Shown: positions 46,676 through 59,882 of the stretch, one piece after another
Layout: each line of letters opens with the position of its first letter
Numbering within the stretch: position 1 is the stretch's first letter
Position numbers and translations under genes: made by a program
Assembly (NCBI GenBank): GCA_034401135.1
Contig: JAWZSP010000008.1
Location: forward strand, 2,294,001 to 2,358,000
Direction: 5' to 3'
DNA from: Volutella citrinella
Taxonomy: Eukaryota > Ascomycota > Sordariomycetes > Hypocreales > Nectriaceae
Length of the DNA: 64,000 nt
The notes under the pieces: generated by a model
Told to the model about the DNA's origin: nothing
Database searches by the model: none
The model's input: only the letters and a program-made list of their open reading frames with translations

Positions 46676-49600
46676 TTACATGTAAAGACTCGCCACGGCC
46701 GTAATGTCACGTCGGATCATCTCCTGCGCCTGCTGCATCTTCTGGTACAGCTCCGGGTCGCCCACGATGCGTGCCGCGTTCTTGACCTCGCGGCACACCT
46801 CGTCCAGGCGGCTGATTGTGCGAACAATGGTGCCCTCGAGCACGTCTGTCAGACCCGTAATGTTCTTGAAGCTCATGCCGCGCGCCCACTCGTACACAAC
46901 CTCCATGAGGCCGAAGCGGGGCTTGGACACGAAGTCGTTGGAGTCGTCGGCCGACTGGATGACCTGCAGGCGGGTCTGCACGTCGTTGACCTTCTCCGAG
47001 ATGGCGACAATGGCGTCGCGCCCGCGCTCCAGCGCGCCCGTCAGCGAGGGTTCCATGTCCGTCTTCTCTTGGAACACAAACGACGAGAGGAGCGCGGCGA
47101 TCTCGGCTGGCTCAAAGTCGGCCAGCACGTTGTCCAGGATCAGCTCAGTGAGCACCAGCTCGTCTCCGGAGTGGACCTCGCAAGCTACCTTGCCCTTGAG
47201 CTGGATTCGAGTGGCGTCGTCAATGAAGTCGAGCTCCTTGAGGACCTGCACGCGCTGCTCGTAGTCGGGGAGGAGCTGCAAGTTTTGATCCGACAGGGAA
47301 TGCTTCAGCTGGTTGATGTGCTCCTTGATGAGCCATTCATCGTGGCACATTGCAAACTAGAAGAGCATGTCAGTGCGGGCTCGTTGAAATTATTATAGAG
47401 AGAAGTGTGGTGCAGCCAACTTACATGCTTCAGGAAGTTGGGGCACTTCACTGCAGCCGAGTTGGCAATCGTCTTGGTCAACTCGATCCTCTGTTCCACC
47501 ATCTCCTGCAGCTGCAGCTGCTTGACCCGACTCAGGTCCAGCTCGTCCCACCTATCATCCCAGGAGCTGCAGATATCCTGTAACCGGTCCTTTGCCTGAT
47601 GGTAGCCGTCGCCTCCCTGGAAGATCTCTGGCACAATGCCCTTGGTGACCCACCGGGTCAGGCACTCTACATCGCTGAGAGGTACGTGGAGCGTCTTGGT
47701 CTGCATGCGCTTCTTGGCCTGGGGAAGCGCGTGGAGGTACTTCCTGAATTCTGGGATAAATGGAAGCTGATCCGTGGCATCTCGTCGCTCCCTGAGCGGC
47801 TTGATGGCGCAGACGTGAAGACTCAGGTCCTCTGTCGATCCCTTGCTGCTGATGCCATCGGACAGCAGGATGCCCACGGCACGCACTCCGTCCCAGTTGA
47901 AAACAATTACACGGTGCTGGGAGAACATTCTCCTCCCAATGGGAATCATCAACAAGCCCTTGTAGAGCTCTGTGGTCAGCCGCTTAAAGTCTTGGGCCGC
48001 CTGGTGGCACCCCTCCATGTGCACATCGCAAATCTCGCAAGCTTCTCTCTTGACCTTGGCAAGATCCGCCTGAGCGAGCTTGACATCCTTTTCGTGCTCG
48101 GGAAGAAGCTGCTGTGTGGCGTGCTCAGAGAAACTTCGTTTGATCATCTCCTCAATCTTGAGGGCTTCGACGCGGAGCAGGTTCAAAATCATGTTGTACG
48201 TCAGCCTGAACTGGGACCGCAGCTTAGACGGCTCTCCAAGAATCATGTTTCGCAAATCGGCCACAGGAGGGGCATCGTCGCTGTTTCCGGGCGGTACGAT
48301 AATGACGGATCCTACTGTATCTAGACCACGTCGTCCAGCTCGTCCAGCCATCTGGGTATATTCTCCCGGAAGCAGGTTTCGGAACGAATGGCCATCGTGC
48401 TTGCGGTAACCGGAGAAGACAACAGTTCGCGTAGGGAGATTGAGACCCATGGCGAACGTTTCCGTGGCGAAGAGGACCTTGACGAGTGTCTGTGCGAAGA
48501 GAATCTCGACCAGCTCCTTGACGATGGGCAAAAGACCGCCGTGGTGGACCGCAATACCTCGACTCAGCAGCTCTCGTAGCCGGACAATCTGGGGGAGCTG
48601 TCGATCTTCGGGCTTTAGTCGCGCGATTGACTTCTCGATGATCATGTGGATATGGCTCTTCTCAGCGGCCGTGCAAAAGTCCTGGTTGCTGAGCGCGTCG
48701 GCATTCTCCTCGGTGCGCTTCTTGGAGAAGACGAAGATACAGGCCGGTAGGAGGGTATTCTTCTTGAGGTACTGAACCAGGTGAACCCACAGATTCTTGT
48801 CCTGGGCAACAGAGGAGAAACCAGAACGTCCACCGCGTCCCATGTGGCCCGGGGCGTGGCTGGCTCGAGGAGGGCCTCCTCGACCTCGCTGTTGGCCACC
48901 TCCTCGCTGCTGACCGCCACCCCGGCCACCGCCTCTCTGGTTTCCTCCGCGCTGGGCACCGCCGCGCTGCTGGCCTCCCCTTGGGTTGCCACCTCGGGTT
49001 GCAATGGTGGTTTCCTTTGGCTTGTCTTTGCCCTGGATGGCAACATGAGCATCCTTCCATCCCTTCTCAAGAAACTTCTTTTCCGAGTCTACAATCTTGA
49101 ACATGTTCTTGCCGGCCCAGAGATAGTGCTCTAGTGGCACCGGCCGCTTGGGAGTAGAGATGACGTAGATGTCCTTCTGCTTCGTCCTTCCCACCCAGGA
49201 GGCGAACTCCTTGGTATTGGGGACTGTCGCGGAAAGGAGAATGAGCGACACATGCTCAGGCAGCATGATGATGACCTCTTCCCAGACGACACCTCGCTCA
49301 AAGTCATTGACGTAGTGGACTTCATCGAAAATGACGAATTCTACATCGCGAATCAAGTCGGCGCCGCGATACAGCATACTTCGAAGAATCTCCGTTGTCA
49401 TAATCAGGCAGCTCGCCTCTGGGTTGATCTGGACGTCGCCTGTCAAGATTCCCACCTCGTCGAATGTCTGGCGGAAGTCACGGAACTTCTGGTTGCTCAG
49501 CGCCTTGATGGGCGATGTGTAAATAGCCTTGGTCATGTGCTTGGCGGCCAGCGCGATGGCGTACTCGGCCACGACCGTCTTTCCGGCTGATGTGTGCGCG

Positions 49601-50568
49601 GCCACGAAGACGGAGTCACCGTTCTCGAGGTGGTAGACGGCTTCCTTCTGGAATGTGTCCAGCTCAAAGGGCCACTCCCGAGCCATGTCTGGGACGAGCT
49701 CGCGGAAGTTGGACATGTCGTGGTTGATGTCGACCATGTGTGCCCATTCACGGCCAGCCTTACGAGCCGAGGATGCTGCAAGTACGCCATGGGGCTCTAG
49801 GGCAGGGAATTCTACCGGTAGGATGTCGTCAATATCATCCTCCTCATCTTCGGCTTCGGCATCGACCTCATCCGGCGTGATATCGTCACCCGGTGTGTCA
49901 TCGCCGCCCTCGACCTCGCCAGTGGCTTCGGGATCCTCCTCGAGCACTTGCTGGACAGCGCTGGCCGCATCCTCGTCCAAGACAGCTCGCTTTTTGCTGA
50001 AGTCAATACCCCGTGACATTCCCGGCGCAGTTTCCAACAGCCCTCCTTCGGTCAGCTGAATCACCCGCTCCAGTCGGTTGCCTGGCGCGTTTGACTCGGC
50101 TGGGCCGCTGCCGGAGTGGATCTGATCCTCGAACGCTGCCGTAGCCTCGACGCTCTCGAGACCGCCTGGGGCAAACGGGAAGAAGCCCGCAGCGCCTCGC
50201 ACAAAATCAGCACGACTCGCCGGCTTGCGTAGGAGACTAGTTGAGTTCTTGGCCGTGGCGCTGTTTGCCGGCACAGTGACGTTCTTGTAGCCAGTCACCC
50301 GGCCCTCTAAGCCATGTCGTTGGAACCTGGTCAGCGTCCGCGTTTGCGGCGGCGCGACGCGGAAGAGCGAGGTGTAGTCCGCCTCGGCGTCCCATCGCTG
50401 CTGAAGGCGGTTGAGCCACTCGGGCGAGAAGTCGGGTGAGGGTGAGAGCAGCAGTGATTCAAGTCGAGCTTTGAGGGCTTCAGCATCCTGCTGCTGAGGC
50501 TGACGGTGGGGTTTCACTGCGGGGTCATCTTGCTGCTCCCCAAGCAGCAGAGCATCTATGCCTGCCAT
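46676..50568 (-). CDS. SKI2: Ski2-type DExH RNA helicase of the Ski complex
   Basis: Cytoplasmic 3'-5' RNA helicase that feeds mRNA to the exosome. 1274 aa, exons on minus 47425-50568 and 46676-47356. The N-terminal region (EWLNRLQQRWDAEADY, FFPFAPGGLESVE) matches Ski2 rather than Mtr4. RecA1 carries AAHTSAGKTVVAEYA (about residues 320-334), TSPIKALSNQKFRDF and the DEVHY box (about 414). RecA2 carries AVHHGGLLPIVKE, LFATETFAMGLNLP and the motif VI MAGRAGRRGLD. An RGG-rich low-complexity insert (about residues 523-570) lies between the RecA domains. The C-terminal DSHCT domain ends near WARGMSFKNITGLTDVLEGTIVRTISRL. The frame is open upstream of ATG 50568 to a TTG at 50604, which is not taken as the start. 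Confidence 0.95.
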
Positions 50569-51191
50569 GCCCCCAAATGATTCTGTCAAGTTTGAAGGCG
50601 GCAAGCTAGAGAGTGTAGGGGTGTTGTGTGTACTCAGTAATTCCTGGTGTTGAGTGCGGGTTGGATGTAGGTTAATGTTTGAGCTCGTTTGTGCCCCACC
50701 ATCCAGCTGCCCGCCTTGCGACCAACGCTGGGGCTGCGTAGCATCAGCTAGCTTACGGAGCTACCCTAGATTTTCAACTGAGGAGCGAATTGGGGCGCAT
50801 GAGGTACACACACAATAGAGGGGCGCGTGTTTTTATCTCACAGCATCTCACACCACTCTAGGCTCATCGCGGTACCAAGATAGATCATTAATAAAGACAG
50901 TACCGAGACCTGACTGTATACATGGCAACATGGAATAAAATTACAGTTTCTCCCCCTTCCTTCACGTCTATCAGATGCTAGCCAGCTATCCATGGTATGG
51001 GAGTCCCGCCTCATTCTACAGCCGGTCTCCAGCAAAATAAATGCCCATTGTCATTGCCCAGCCTAATTGCTGAGCAGATTGAGAATTTCGCAGCTGGTGT
51101 CCCAGTCACCCGCACCCTGTCCGGAGAGGGGTCTGGGCAAGCACCCATATCCAACCACCACCACCCCCCAATTCAGTTCTCAGCCATTTCC
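50569..51191. other. Intergenic, nothing recognised
   Basis: 623 bp between the SKI2 start and the PDH E1 beta stop, both on minus. Contains the SKI2 promoter; no defined element. Confidence 0.4.
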
Positions 51192-52468
51192 TTACAGACG
51201 CAGCAGCTTGGCGGCGTAGTCCTCAATGAGCTGCTCGGTGGGGAAGCTCATCTCCTCAAGCTTCTGGGCATAGGGAGTGGGGACCTCAGCACCGGTGACA
51301 CGCTGGGCAGGGGCGTCAAGGTAGTCGAAGGCGTACTCCATGGAGAGGGCCAGGATCTCGGAGCTGACACCGAAGGCGGGGTAGCCGGACTCGACGACCA
51401 AAAGGCGGCGGGTCTTCTTGATGGACTGGACGATGGTCTCGAGGTCGAGGGGCTTGACGGATCGCAGGTTGACGACCTCGACGTCGACGCCGTACTTCTT
51501 CTTGAGGTTCTCGGCGGCGATGAGGGACTGTCCAACGCAGCGGGACAGGGAGACGAGGGTCAGGTCCTTGCCGGAGCGCTCAATCTTGGCCTTGCCGAAG
51601 GGGATGACGAAGTCGCTCTTCTGGGCCTCCTCGGACATGGGGAAGGACTGGCCGTACATCAACTCGTTCTCGAGGACGACGACGGGGTTGGGGTCGCGGA
51701 TGGCGGCCTTGAGGAGACCCTTGGCGTCCTCAGCGCTCCAGGGGGAGACGACCTTGAGGCCGGGGATGCTGCCGTACCATGCGGAGTAGTCCTGGGAGTG
51801 CTGGGCACCGACACCGGAGGCGAAGCCGTTGGGGCCACGGAAGGTGATGTTGCAAGGCTGGATACCGCCGGACATGTAGAGGGTCTTGGCGGCGGAGTTG
51901 ATGACCTGGTCGATGGCCTGCATGGCGAAGTTGAAGGTCATGAACTCGCACTGGAGAGAAGTGGTGTGTTAGCATGGGGCAAGTCGTCCGCCGGGAGAAA
52001 CAATCCAAAATGAGCGGGCTAGTTGGCCAGAAGAATTGATTGGCGAGAGACGAAGCAATAGAAGCACCAGAGAGCCTTGGGGGCACTTACGACGGGGTGG
52101 AGGCCACTGAGGGCGGCTCCGACAGCGAGACCGGTGAAACCACTCTCGGTGATGGGGGTGTCGATGACACGCTTCTCGCCGAAGCGGTCGAGGAGGCCCT
52201 TGGTGACCTTGTAGGCGCCATTGTACTGGGCAACCTCCTCACCGAGGACGAAGACCTTGGGGTTGGCCTCGAGCTCCTCGGCGAGGGCCTCGTTGAGGGC
52301 CTCTCGGACGGTGTACTCCTTGACGCCGCTGGCGTTGTCGGCGTAGGTTCGGAACTGGACGGCGCGGGCGACGGCAGCGCGCTGGGCGAAGGGAGCGGCG
52401 GCCCTGGGGGCAGCGAAGGCGCGGGTGGAGGCGGCCACGCGGGCAGCAGGTCGGAGGAGGCGAGACAT
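51192..52468 (-). CDS. PDB1: Pyruvate dehydrogenase E1 component, beta subunit
   Basis: Mitochondrial matrix enzyme subunit that, with E1 alpha, decarboxylates pyruvate using thiamine diphosphate. 378 aa, exons on minus 52091-52468 and 51951 (intron) to 51192-51950. The first about 40 residues are an Arg/Ala-rich mitochondrial presequence ([19 protein letters not shown]). The mature part begins [17 protein letters not shown], with [58 protein letters not shown] and [21 protein letters not shown], all characteristic. The C-terminal domain ends [18 protein letters not shown]. The intron is 140 nt. Confidence 0.96.
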
Positions 52469-54004
52469 GATGGCGTCTGGAGATGTGGTGATGTAGAGCG
52501 GCGGAGGCAGGGGTGACGGAGCGTTTGTCGAACGGGGGGTGGGACGACAAAGGCGAACGAGGACAGACGCAGGCGACGGCAGCGACGACAGCAGCAGCGG
52601 CAGCGAGACGGGACCTGGCGGGTGCGGGCGCAGGGGAGTCGTCGGAGGAGGATTGGGGAAGAGAGGTGTAGCTGGGGGGAGGTTGAGTTGAGGTGAGGTT
52701 GAGAGGGAATTTCACCGTAGCAGGGGAGAGTCGCTAGGAGTTCGCAGCCCGTTGCTGGACAGCTTTTTTTTTCTCATGTCGGGTTAGGTTGGGGACACGC
52801 TCCCGTCGGTACGTATCGCCCCATAGGCGAGGTACCTGCGCGCTGCGGGCAATTCTGCTGGGCGCGCATGTATCTGCATGAGGAAAAGGGCCAGAGATAC
52901 GCCGAGGGCGAGCTCCACCAGGCACTCCAGCACTTCGGGGCAGCTTTGACCCTTTTCCCGTGCGCTCGCGAAATGACGGAGCGACCGCCGGATAAGGCGC
53001 GCGTCTTCCAGCGCGCCTTGTATCATTTATATCCTCTAGATGCACCTACGAGGGGTTCAATTCGACGGTGTTTGTTCCTGCAAATGTTGATTCACCCCGA
53101 CAGCGCGCATCCGGCCCTCTGCAGCTGGCGAGGGACGCGACAGCGAGGCATGAGGCAAGCTTGGTAGTGGCGCCGTGGCACCTGGATTGGGTGACGGATG
53201 TCTCTGCCCCTGTCCTCTCTCCTCCTCTCGTGATGTGATGTGAGCCCCCCAACGACCAGCATCCAGCAACATAGCTTTGCTGCATACCTTGCCAGACCCT
53301 GACCTGACAGCTGATGCTGCTCCGATTCTGTTCCCATTGAATTGGCCCAAAGCCCATCCGCACCTGGTGTCGAGCCTGAGCGGATTTATCAACCTGCTAT
53401 TCCGGGACGCACTTAGTAAGGTCCCTCCTGTTCCGAGAACTCGCGGGCTGCCCTGTTTGTTGGGCCCCACCATCCACCCTCCCACAGCGACTGAGCCGCC
53501 CCCTCAACGTCGGGGATTGGATCGATCTAGTACTCTTGAGGGACGACAATCCCGATGGAACAAGCCTCACCCGGACTCTGGTTTCCGCGTCCTGCTCCTA
53601 TGAGAATTCACATTAATTGCATTTGCGCGCATCATTCAGAATAACATGCTGCCAAAGCTGTCTTCACAAACGAATTGGGAGCTGGCGCATTTGAAGATTA
53701 TGGTTTATTTACACATCCACGTGCAAGGGGATTCTTCATCCCGCATACCCTTCCCCCTCTTGCTCTTCCATCCTGGAGGCAGAGGTACGGGCGGGCACCG
53801 TAGATTCTAATTATGTCCATGGAATTAGCCTCCCAAGTGGCATGTCCTCCCTTCCTCTTCTCTCACGCAATTGAGGGCCGTGGCTCTATGGAACCAGCTC
53901 ATGCGCTAGAATCGATGCCTCTCATGCTCTCTGCGCTTGCAACCCCCCAATTCTATTTGTGTCGTGTCATTAAGTGTATTCGAAACCAGCATGCAACGTG
54001 CCAC
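52469..54004. other. Intergenic, 1.5 kb, nothing recognised
   Basis: Between the PDB1 start and the ERG6 stop, both minus. The first 250 bp are purine/pyrimidine-biased as expected of the PDB1 leader. No gene or RNA feature could be supported. Confidence 0.4.
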
Positions 54005-55366
54005 TTAAGCGGCGGGCTTGCGGGCGACCATGAGGTACATGGGAGTGAACAGGTTCTCGCGGCCACCAGCAACCAGGCAGTCGGCGGCGAGGGCCAGGCT
54101 GTCGGCGGTCTTCTTGGTGCCGCGGGGAGCCAGCTTGATGACCTCGAGGAATCCGGCCAGGTTGTGGGCAATGGTGCGGCCCCAGGTGGTCATGCGGGCA
54201 AGGGTGAAGAAGTCGCCAATGGTCTGCATGTAGCTGAGGTCGCCCGATAGGGGGTAGTACCAGGGGATGGCATCGGGGCGGGCAGCAATATCCTCGTGCG
54301 AGAGCATCTGGAAGCCGGCCTTGTCAATGGCCTCGAGAGCCTCGGAGACCTTGCACATGTTGGAAATACCGTCACCCTGCTCGATACCCAGGCGGATCTC
54401 GCGGTGGTGGAGGTTGTCGTTGTCATACTCGTCCGTCATGAGCCACTCGTACACACCAAAGACACCGCCGGGCTTGAGGACGCGGAAGATCTCGCTGTAG
54501 ATGCCCTCGAGGGTAGGGGCGTGAACAGTAGCCTCAATGGCATAGACAGCGTCGAAGGTGTTGTCAGGGAAGGACATTTGCTGCGAAAGAATCAAGCGTT
54601 AGCCGCTGGGCGAGAGTGAAGAGAACAGACCATGGCGGGGTAGTCTCTTGGCTGGCACTGGTGAACTTACCATGAAGTCACCCTTGACAAACTTGAGCTG
54701 GTTGGACATGCCCTCCTTGACGGCGTAGTGGGTGGCACGCTCAATCTGGTAGTCGTTGTTGTTCAGGCCGGTGATGTGGCAGCCGGTGAACTTGGCAATC
54801 TCGCGGGCGGGGCCACCAACACCACAGCCGACGTCGAGAACCTTCATGTCCTCGGTGATGCCAATCTTGTGGGCAAGGTAGTGCTCGTGGCGGGCAATGG
54901 CCTGGTAGAAGGGCTCGCCTTTTGAGAATCGGCAGAAGTGGAAGGACTGGCCCCAGCCATACTCGTAAAGGTCGGTAGCGAGGTTGTAGTAGCTGCGAGG
55001 AACGTGTTAGTCTGGCGGCAACGATTCACACGGTGGGCGTTCCAACTTACTGCCTGGTCAGGGTGGCATACTCGGCGGTTCGGGCCTGAATTTCATGTTA
55101 GACGCGGGCAATGCTCAGAGCAGGGGGCGACCTGTGTGGCCACGACATACAGCGCGCTCCTCAGCAGTCTCGTTCTCAGCGGGCTTGTTGTCCCAGTGCT
55201 TGAAGTACTCGTCGACAGCAGCCTGCTTGGCGTCGCTGCCCTTGCTGAACATGGCGGCGATACCTCCGCGGGCCTGGGCCGAGTTGCCGTGCATGGCCTT
55301 GTTGAAGGCGGCATCTCGGCTGTGGTCCTCGCGCTCGAGGTTGCCGGCGTTGGAAGATGCAACCAT
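54005..55366 (-). CDS. ERG6: Sterol 24-C-methyltransferase
   Basis: ER/lipid-droplet enzyme of ergosterol synthesis that methylates C-24 of the sterol side chain using SAM. 382 aa. Exons on minus: 55151-55366, 55051-55085, 54671-54992 and 54005-54580. Visible motifs are [28 protein letters not shown] (given in parts: [22 protein letters not shown]), the SAM site [29 protein letters not shown], and [25 protein letters not shown]. The C-terminal domain begins [18 protein letters not shown]. Length matches fungal ERG6. The 35-nt second exon is confirmed by the conserved ATLTRH reading. Confidence 0.96.
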
Positions 55367-57734
55367 GTTGAAGGTTTGTGCGGGGGGTTGTTTATATGGA
55401 TTGAGACAGCGACTGACGGATCGAAGACGACCTGTAACGAGGACGGAGAGGGATTGATGGAGAGGAGGCAAGCACAGGACCGGATCGGATCAATCGAATC
55501 GAATCTGGGGGATCAAAGGGGAGGGAGGGAGACTGAGGAGGGCGAGCGGTGGACATTTTAACGCGGCGGACGGCGCCTTGGCTTGCGATTCGGGCAACGG
55601 GCATTTGCGAACAAATTTCCAGGGCGCCGCGTCCCCTGAGTGGACAATCCAGCGCTGCCAATCGCCCACAGCCCAGCGGCCCGGAGAACTAGGCCCTGTT
55701 GGGGCTAGTCCGGGGGTGGTGTTGGCCTTTTTTGGAGCTGTTAGATGCAGAGAGGGTGGCCCAGGGCGGGTATCCACACTCGGGAGGCCGGGGGGTTAGC
55801 CATTGCCAAACGTCGAAGCCACTGAATTACAGCAGGCCTCGTGGCGATTTGGCCCTGAATCGACACCCGAGAGAGGGCGCTGGCAGCTTCAAGGCTCGGT
55901 ACGAATACGCCCCTGGTCAATCGATGGCGAAGAGCACATCCAGGACACAGACTCGACAAGGGAAGAATACCCCGCACATGCATAGGAATTCTCGAGGATC
56001 CTGGCCTATTGATTCAAACTCTTTCCATTGCCGAGATAGCGAATCCCTGGGCCTGGTGTCGCCCGTCTCCCATCCCTCTGCAAGACTGCAACATCACAGA
56101 CGGGGGATACTTACTGGAAACCATTCCGAAGAGTGGCGACCAAGCCTAGTCAACTAGCACTGTTGCAAGTGATCGTTTGAGTCTTAGTAGGGGATAGGGG
56201 GCAGTATTATAGAGTTAGACTAGCAGCTCCTCGCAAATGACACTCACCCAGGCACCTGTTCAGGATCCAGCGCGCAAGAAAGAGGTGACGTGCTGTGTGT
56301 GGTGCTCACCGATACTGAAGTCCCTGTGTTCATGAGTACGAGACGACCATACTGTGGCAGTCAATGCGCAATTATTGTTGCCATGCACCCTGTTAGGACC
56401 GTATTGCTGCCGCCAATTGACTTCTTCGCATCGGCAAGCAGCCGCCTGAGCCTCCCTGTCATTTTCATTCCACGTTTCTTTGCGCGCCCCTCAATGGCAA
56501 TTTGGGGAAGTGGGATGTGGGTTCTCAGCGGGCGGTGAGCAGCAAACAGCTGGGTCCGAGGCGTGGCGAATCGGGAGCCGCTCGCATTGGGGGGTTGTCG
56601 CGCAGCAGAAAGCGACCGGTGCCGTACCTTTCCGAATACGAAAGCGTCGCCAGGCTCTGCTGTTCATGTCATCAATCAACCAACCGTCCATGATACGATG
56701 GTTGATCAATTGCCAGCTCTCTCCCTTTTACCAGAGCAAATGCTAAGCCAACGAAACTCATCGCAATCGCCATCGATACGCAAACCATGGGTATGACCAG
56801 AACCCCGCCGGTATTTGTATTTCGCGCGGGCCGAGTAATTGCCTGGCTTGGAAGTCGGACGACTTGGTGACGTCCTGCTGCGTGGGAATCGTTCGACATT
56901 TTCAACACGGGCGTCCGATCCCGCAAGGGTACTGGGGAGGGCTGGGATGAAGTGCCGGGAGGCTGCTGACGGTGGTAGGAGGCGCAAGTGGCCGACTGGA
57001 TCGATTCTCAGAGTCTCTGACTAGGGGGCATCAATCTCTATGATGCGATTATCCCCAGATGAGATGGTCCTATGCGATGATATACGACGATCTAGCTGAT
57101 CTATCTATATTCGCGTGGTCATAGCTTTGTGTGACAGAAAGTTCCTCCACGGTCAAGGCTGTGAAACTCGTTGAGAAAGGAGCGGCTTTTTGTGCCAGAG
57201 GCGAGAGTGTTCCGATGGCCTCACCCGGCTGCCTCGCCGCACCTGTGCCTCTTGCCCTCACGATGACTCTCAAAACTTACCCCTCAGAGTGTGTTGGCAC
57301 AGACCCAGGCATGTATTCGCAGGTACCTCTGGTGCATTCTGCTTGAAGGAGTGACCTTGGGTACATCTCCTTCAGAGGCTGATGCGAACGCTCCTCGGCT
57401 GTGGATCAGTACCGAAGCCTATCGATAACGATTATGCTATCCTCTCACCTGTTCTCACCTGGTCCCGCCACTGAGAAGGCTCCTTGGGGCGCATGGGCGC
57501 CTAAAGCCTGGTGACCCAGCCCAGATGAGCACATTATGTAAACACCGCGAGTGGTGCCCGTTTCGGTGGCGGCCGGGCCCGCGTCCGAATTTCTCCATCC
57601 AAATCGACCCAAACGACCCGCGCAACTGCGACTTGCCCCAAAAAAAGTCGGCGGGCGTCCCTCCATCACGACACTTTCCTGCTCCATCATCCCCATCTCC
57701 CGCGCGACACGACAACCGCTGCCCTCGACTCGCC
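55367..57734. other. Divergent intergenic, 2.4 kb, nothing recognised
   Basis: Between the ERG6 start (minus) and the SLT11 start (plus). Open frames are short and show no motifs. It must contain both promoters. Confidence 0.4.
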
Positions 57735-58926
57735 ATGCCGCCGCAGATCAAGCAGGACCTCAACCGCTCCGGCTGGGAGTCGACTGACTTCCCGTCCGTC
57801 TGCGAGACATGTCTGCCCGACAATCCGTACGTCAAGATGATCAAGGAAGACTACGGCGCCGAGTGCAAACTGGTAAGACCCCTGCTCCCGCTCCCGCTCT
57901 CCCCTCTTGATTGTCGTCCGACTGACACCCACCGCCCTCTAGTGCACACGGCCATTCACCATCTTCAGCTGGAACGCCGACCGCTCGCACGGCCGCAAGA
58001 AGCGAACAAACGTCTGCCTCACCTGCGCGCGCCTCAAGAACTGCTGCCAATGCTGCATGCTCGATCTTTCATTCGGCCTCCCCATCGTCGTCCGCGATGC
58101 CGCCCTCAAGATGGTCGCGCCAGGCCCTCAGTCCGAGATCAACCGCGAGTACTTTGCCCAAAACAATGAGAAGCTCATCGAGGAGGGCAAGGTCGGCACC
58201 GACGAATACCAGAAGACCGACGAGAAGGCCCGCGAGCTGTTGCGCCGTCTCGCCAACAGCAAGCCCTACTTTCGCAAGGGCAAGGCCGTCGATGCGGCCG
58301 GTGAGGGACCCGCTGGTGGCAACCCTGCGGTGGGAGCTGGCGTGGGCGGTCCGGGACCGATTCGAACGCGTGATAGCAAAGCAGCCGCTGCGGCGGGAGC
58401 GAGGGGCGGTCGCGCACGACAGGCCTTCCCCAGCGCCGCACAGCTGCCCCCGAGCCCACGCGACTGGCTTCCGCCGCAGGATAAGAACATCATGTCGCTC
58501 TTCGTGACCGGAGTCGAAGACGACCTTCCCGAGTTCAAGCTCCGCGAGTTCTTCAAGGCGCATGGCAAGATCAAGAGCTTGGTGTGCTCCCACATGTCGC
58601 ACTGCGCTTTCGTCAACTATGAGACGCGCGAAGCTGCCGAGAAGGCTGCTGCCGCGTGCCAGGGCCGCGCCGTCATTGCCGGCTGCCCTCTGCGGGTCCG
58701 ATGGGGCGTCCCCAAGGCCATCGGCACTATGGACAAGGAGCAACGGGCGCAGATGCTCCAGGATGCCAGGCAGCGCCCGGCAGGAGGGCGGTCGCAGGGC
58801 CAGCGCGCCATCGAGCAGGGCGCCGGAGGCGCAGGTGGACATAATGGGCCAACGCCGCCCGCTCCCGTTGCTGCTCCCCCCGGCGCCGCCGATGTTCCCG
58901 CCTACTCCAGCCTGGCTGGCGATTGA
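57735..58926 (+). CDS. SLT11: Pre-mRNA splicing factor SLT11 (ECM2/RBM22)
   Basis: Spliceosomal protein of the Prp19-associated complex that contacts U6 and the intron near the active site. 373 aa from exons 57735-57872 and 57943-58926. The N-terminal zinc-binding part has CETCL, CKLCTRPFTIFSW, and CLTCARLKNCCQCCMLDL with many paired Cys. The middle helical region (INREYFAQNNEKLI, DEKARELLRRLANSKPYF) is followed by a Gly/Ala-rich linker. The C-terminal RRM reads SLFVTGVEDDLPEF and AFVNYETREAAEKAA, ending LRVRWG. The tail is low complexity. The family is conserved across fungi. Confidence 0.95.
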
Positions 58927-59306
58927 ACCAGGACTACCTTGAAAAGGACGACACGGGCGGCATTACGTCTTTACTCCTCTCCATCTTGGACACTCTGCAT
59001 GTTTGGTTGATTTTCAGCTGGCGTTGGGGGCGAAGCAAAGGGGATTGGCGTTGAATGAGTTAAAAGTTTCATAAGAGCATGGAGGCTTCATCGGCACACA
59101 CAGAGCGAGACAGACGCCAACGACTTTCTCCGATTGGTACAATGACCAAGTCGACGCATATTTTAGGGAGATGCTGCGCTAGAAGACGCACGATGCAAAT
59201 AGCATGATTTAGAGGCATTATTCGTTTTTCGATTCAAGATGGGTATCATGACACAGTAATGTTACACTTTTTTGGTACACGCCTCTAAGGGCTTGCTTCC
59301 TTCTCT
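58927..59306. other. Convergent intergenic
   Basis: 380 bp between the SLT11 stop and the MZM1 stop. Nothing recognised. Confidence 0.4.
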
Positions 59307-59882
59307 TTACTTCTTGCCTCCGCCGCCGCAGCAGCCGCCGCCGACGGTGCCCGATCCAGCCGTCTTGATGGACTCGTTGTCTCCGCGCTCTGTGTGCTCG
59401 TGTATCCGTAGTTCTGCAAGACGTTTGCGTTAGTAGGAGTGCTCTGTTGACCCGCTGGGAGGCAATGTCGACTGACTGTACGTGTGATCGTCCTTCTCCA
59501 TCTTCTGGCCCTGGACGACGTTCTCGCGTAGCACACGGGCGACCTCCTGAGCATGGCTGATGGCATCGGGGATGCTCGCATCGGCCGGGTCGAGCGAGGC
59601 CTTGTCCCGGAACTCGTTGCGGATCTGGGACTGGGCGGCGAGGAGGATGGTTGCGTCGCCTGCGGGTGGAATTGGTCAGCTTCTGTGCTTGCCGAACATT
59701 TTTCTGCCTCTGGCCGGAGCCTGGGACATCTCAGGCGGTTTGGATGAGGTGTAATGCCCGTCCTAAGGGAGGATGTTTGCCCATCGTCGTCGTCTGGGCG
59801 CTCTCGGGCTAATGTCTGGGGCCGTACCTTGGAAGGCGATGCGAGCCGCGCGCATGAGGTTTCGGTAGGCAACGAGAGCCAT
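59307..59882 (-). CDS. MZM1: LYR-family complex III assembly factor MZM1 (LYRM7)
   Basis: Mitochondrial matrix chaperone that stabilises the Rieske Fe-S protein before insertion into complex III. 114 aa from exons on minus 59828-59882, 59477-59659 and 59307-59413. The N-terminal helix reads ALVAYRNLMRAARIAFQ, where YRN is the LYR-type motif, followed by AAQSQIRNEFRDKASLDP and EVARVLRENVVQGQKM. The C-terminus is a Gly/Cys tail (GGGCCGGGGKK), common in fungal Mzm1. The second intron has a GTCAGT donor. Divergent from the zuotin gene with 434 bp between starts. Confidence 0.9.

Noticed and set aside
50569..50604. Upstream extension of SKI2 from a TTG
   Set aside because: Non-ATG start; ATG at 50568 gives a protein of the usual Ski2 length.
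53050..53068. Possible tRNA box B (GGTTCAATTCG)
   Set aside because: The invariant CC is missing and no cloverleaf or box A could be found around it.
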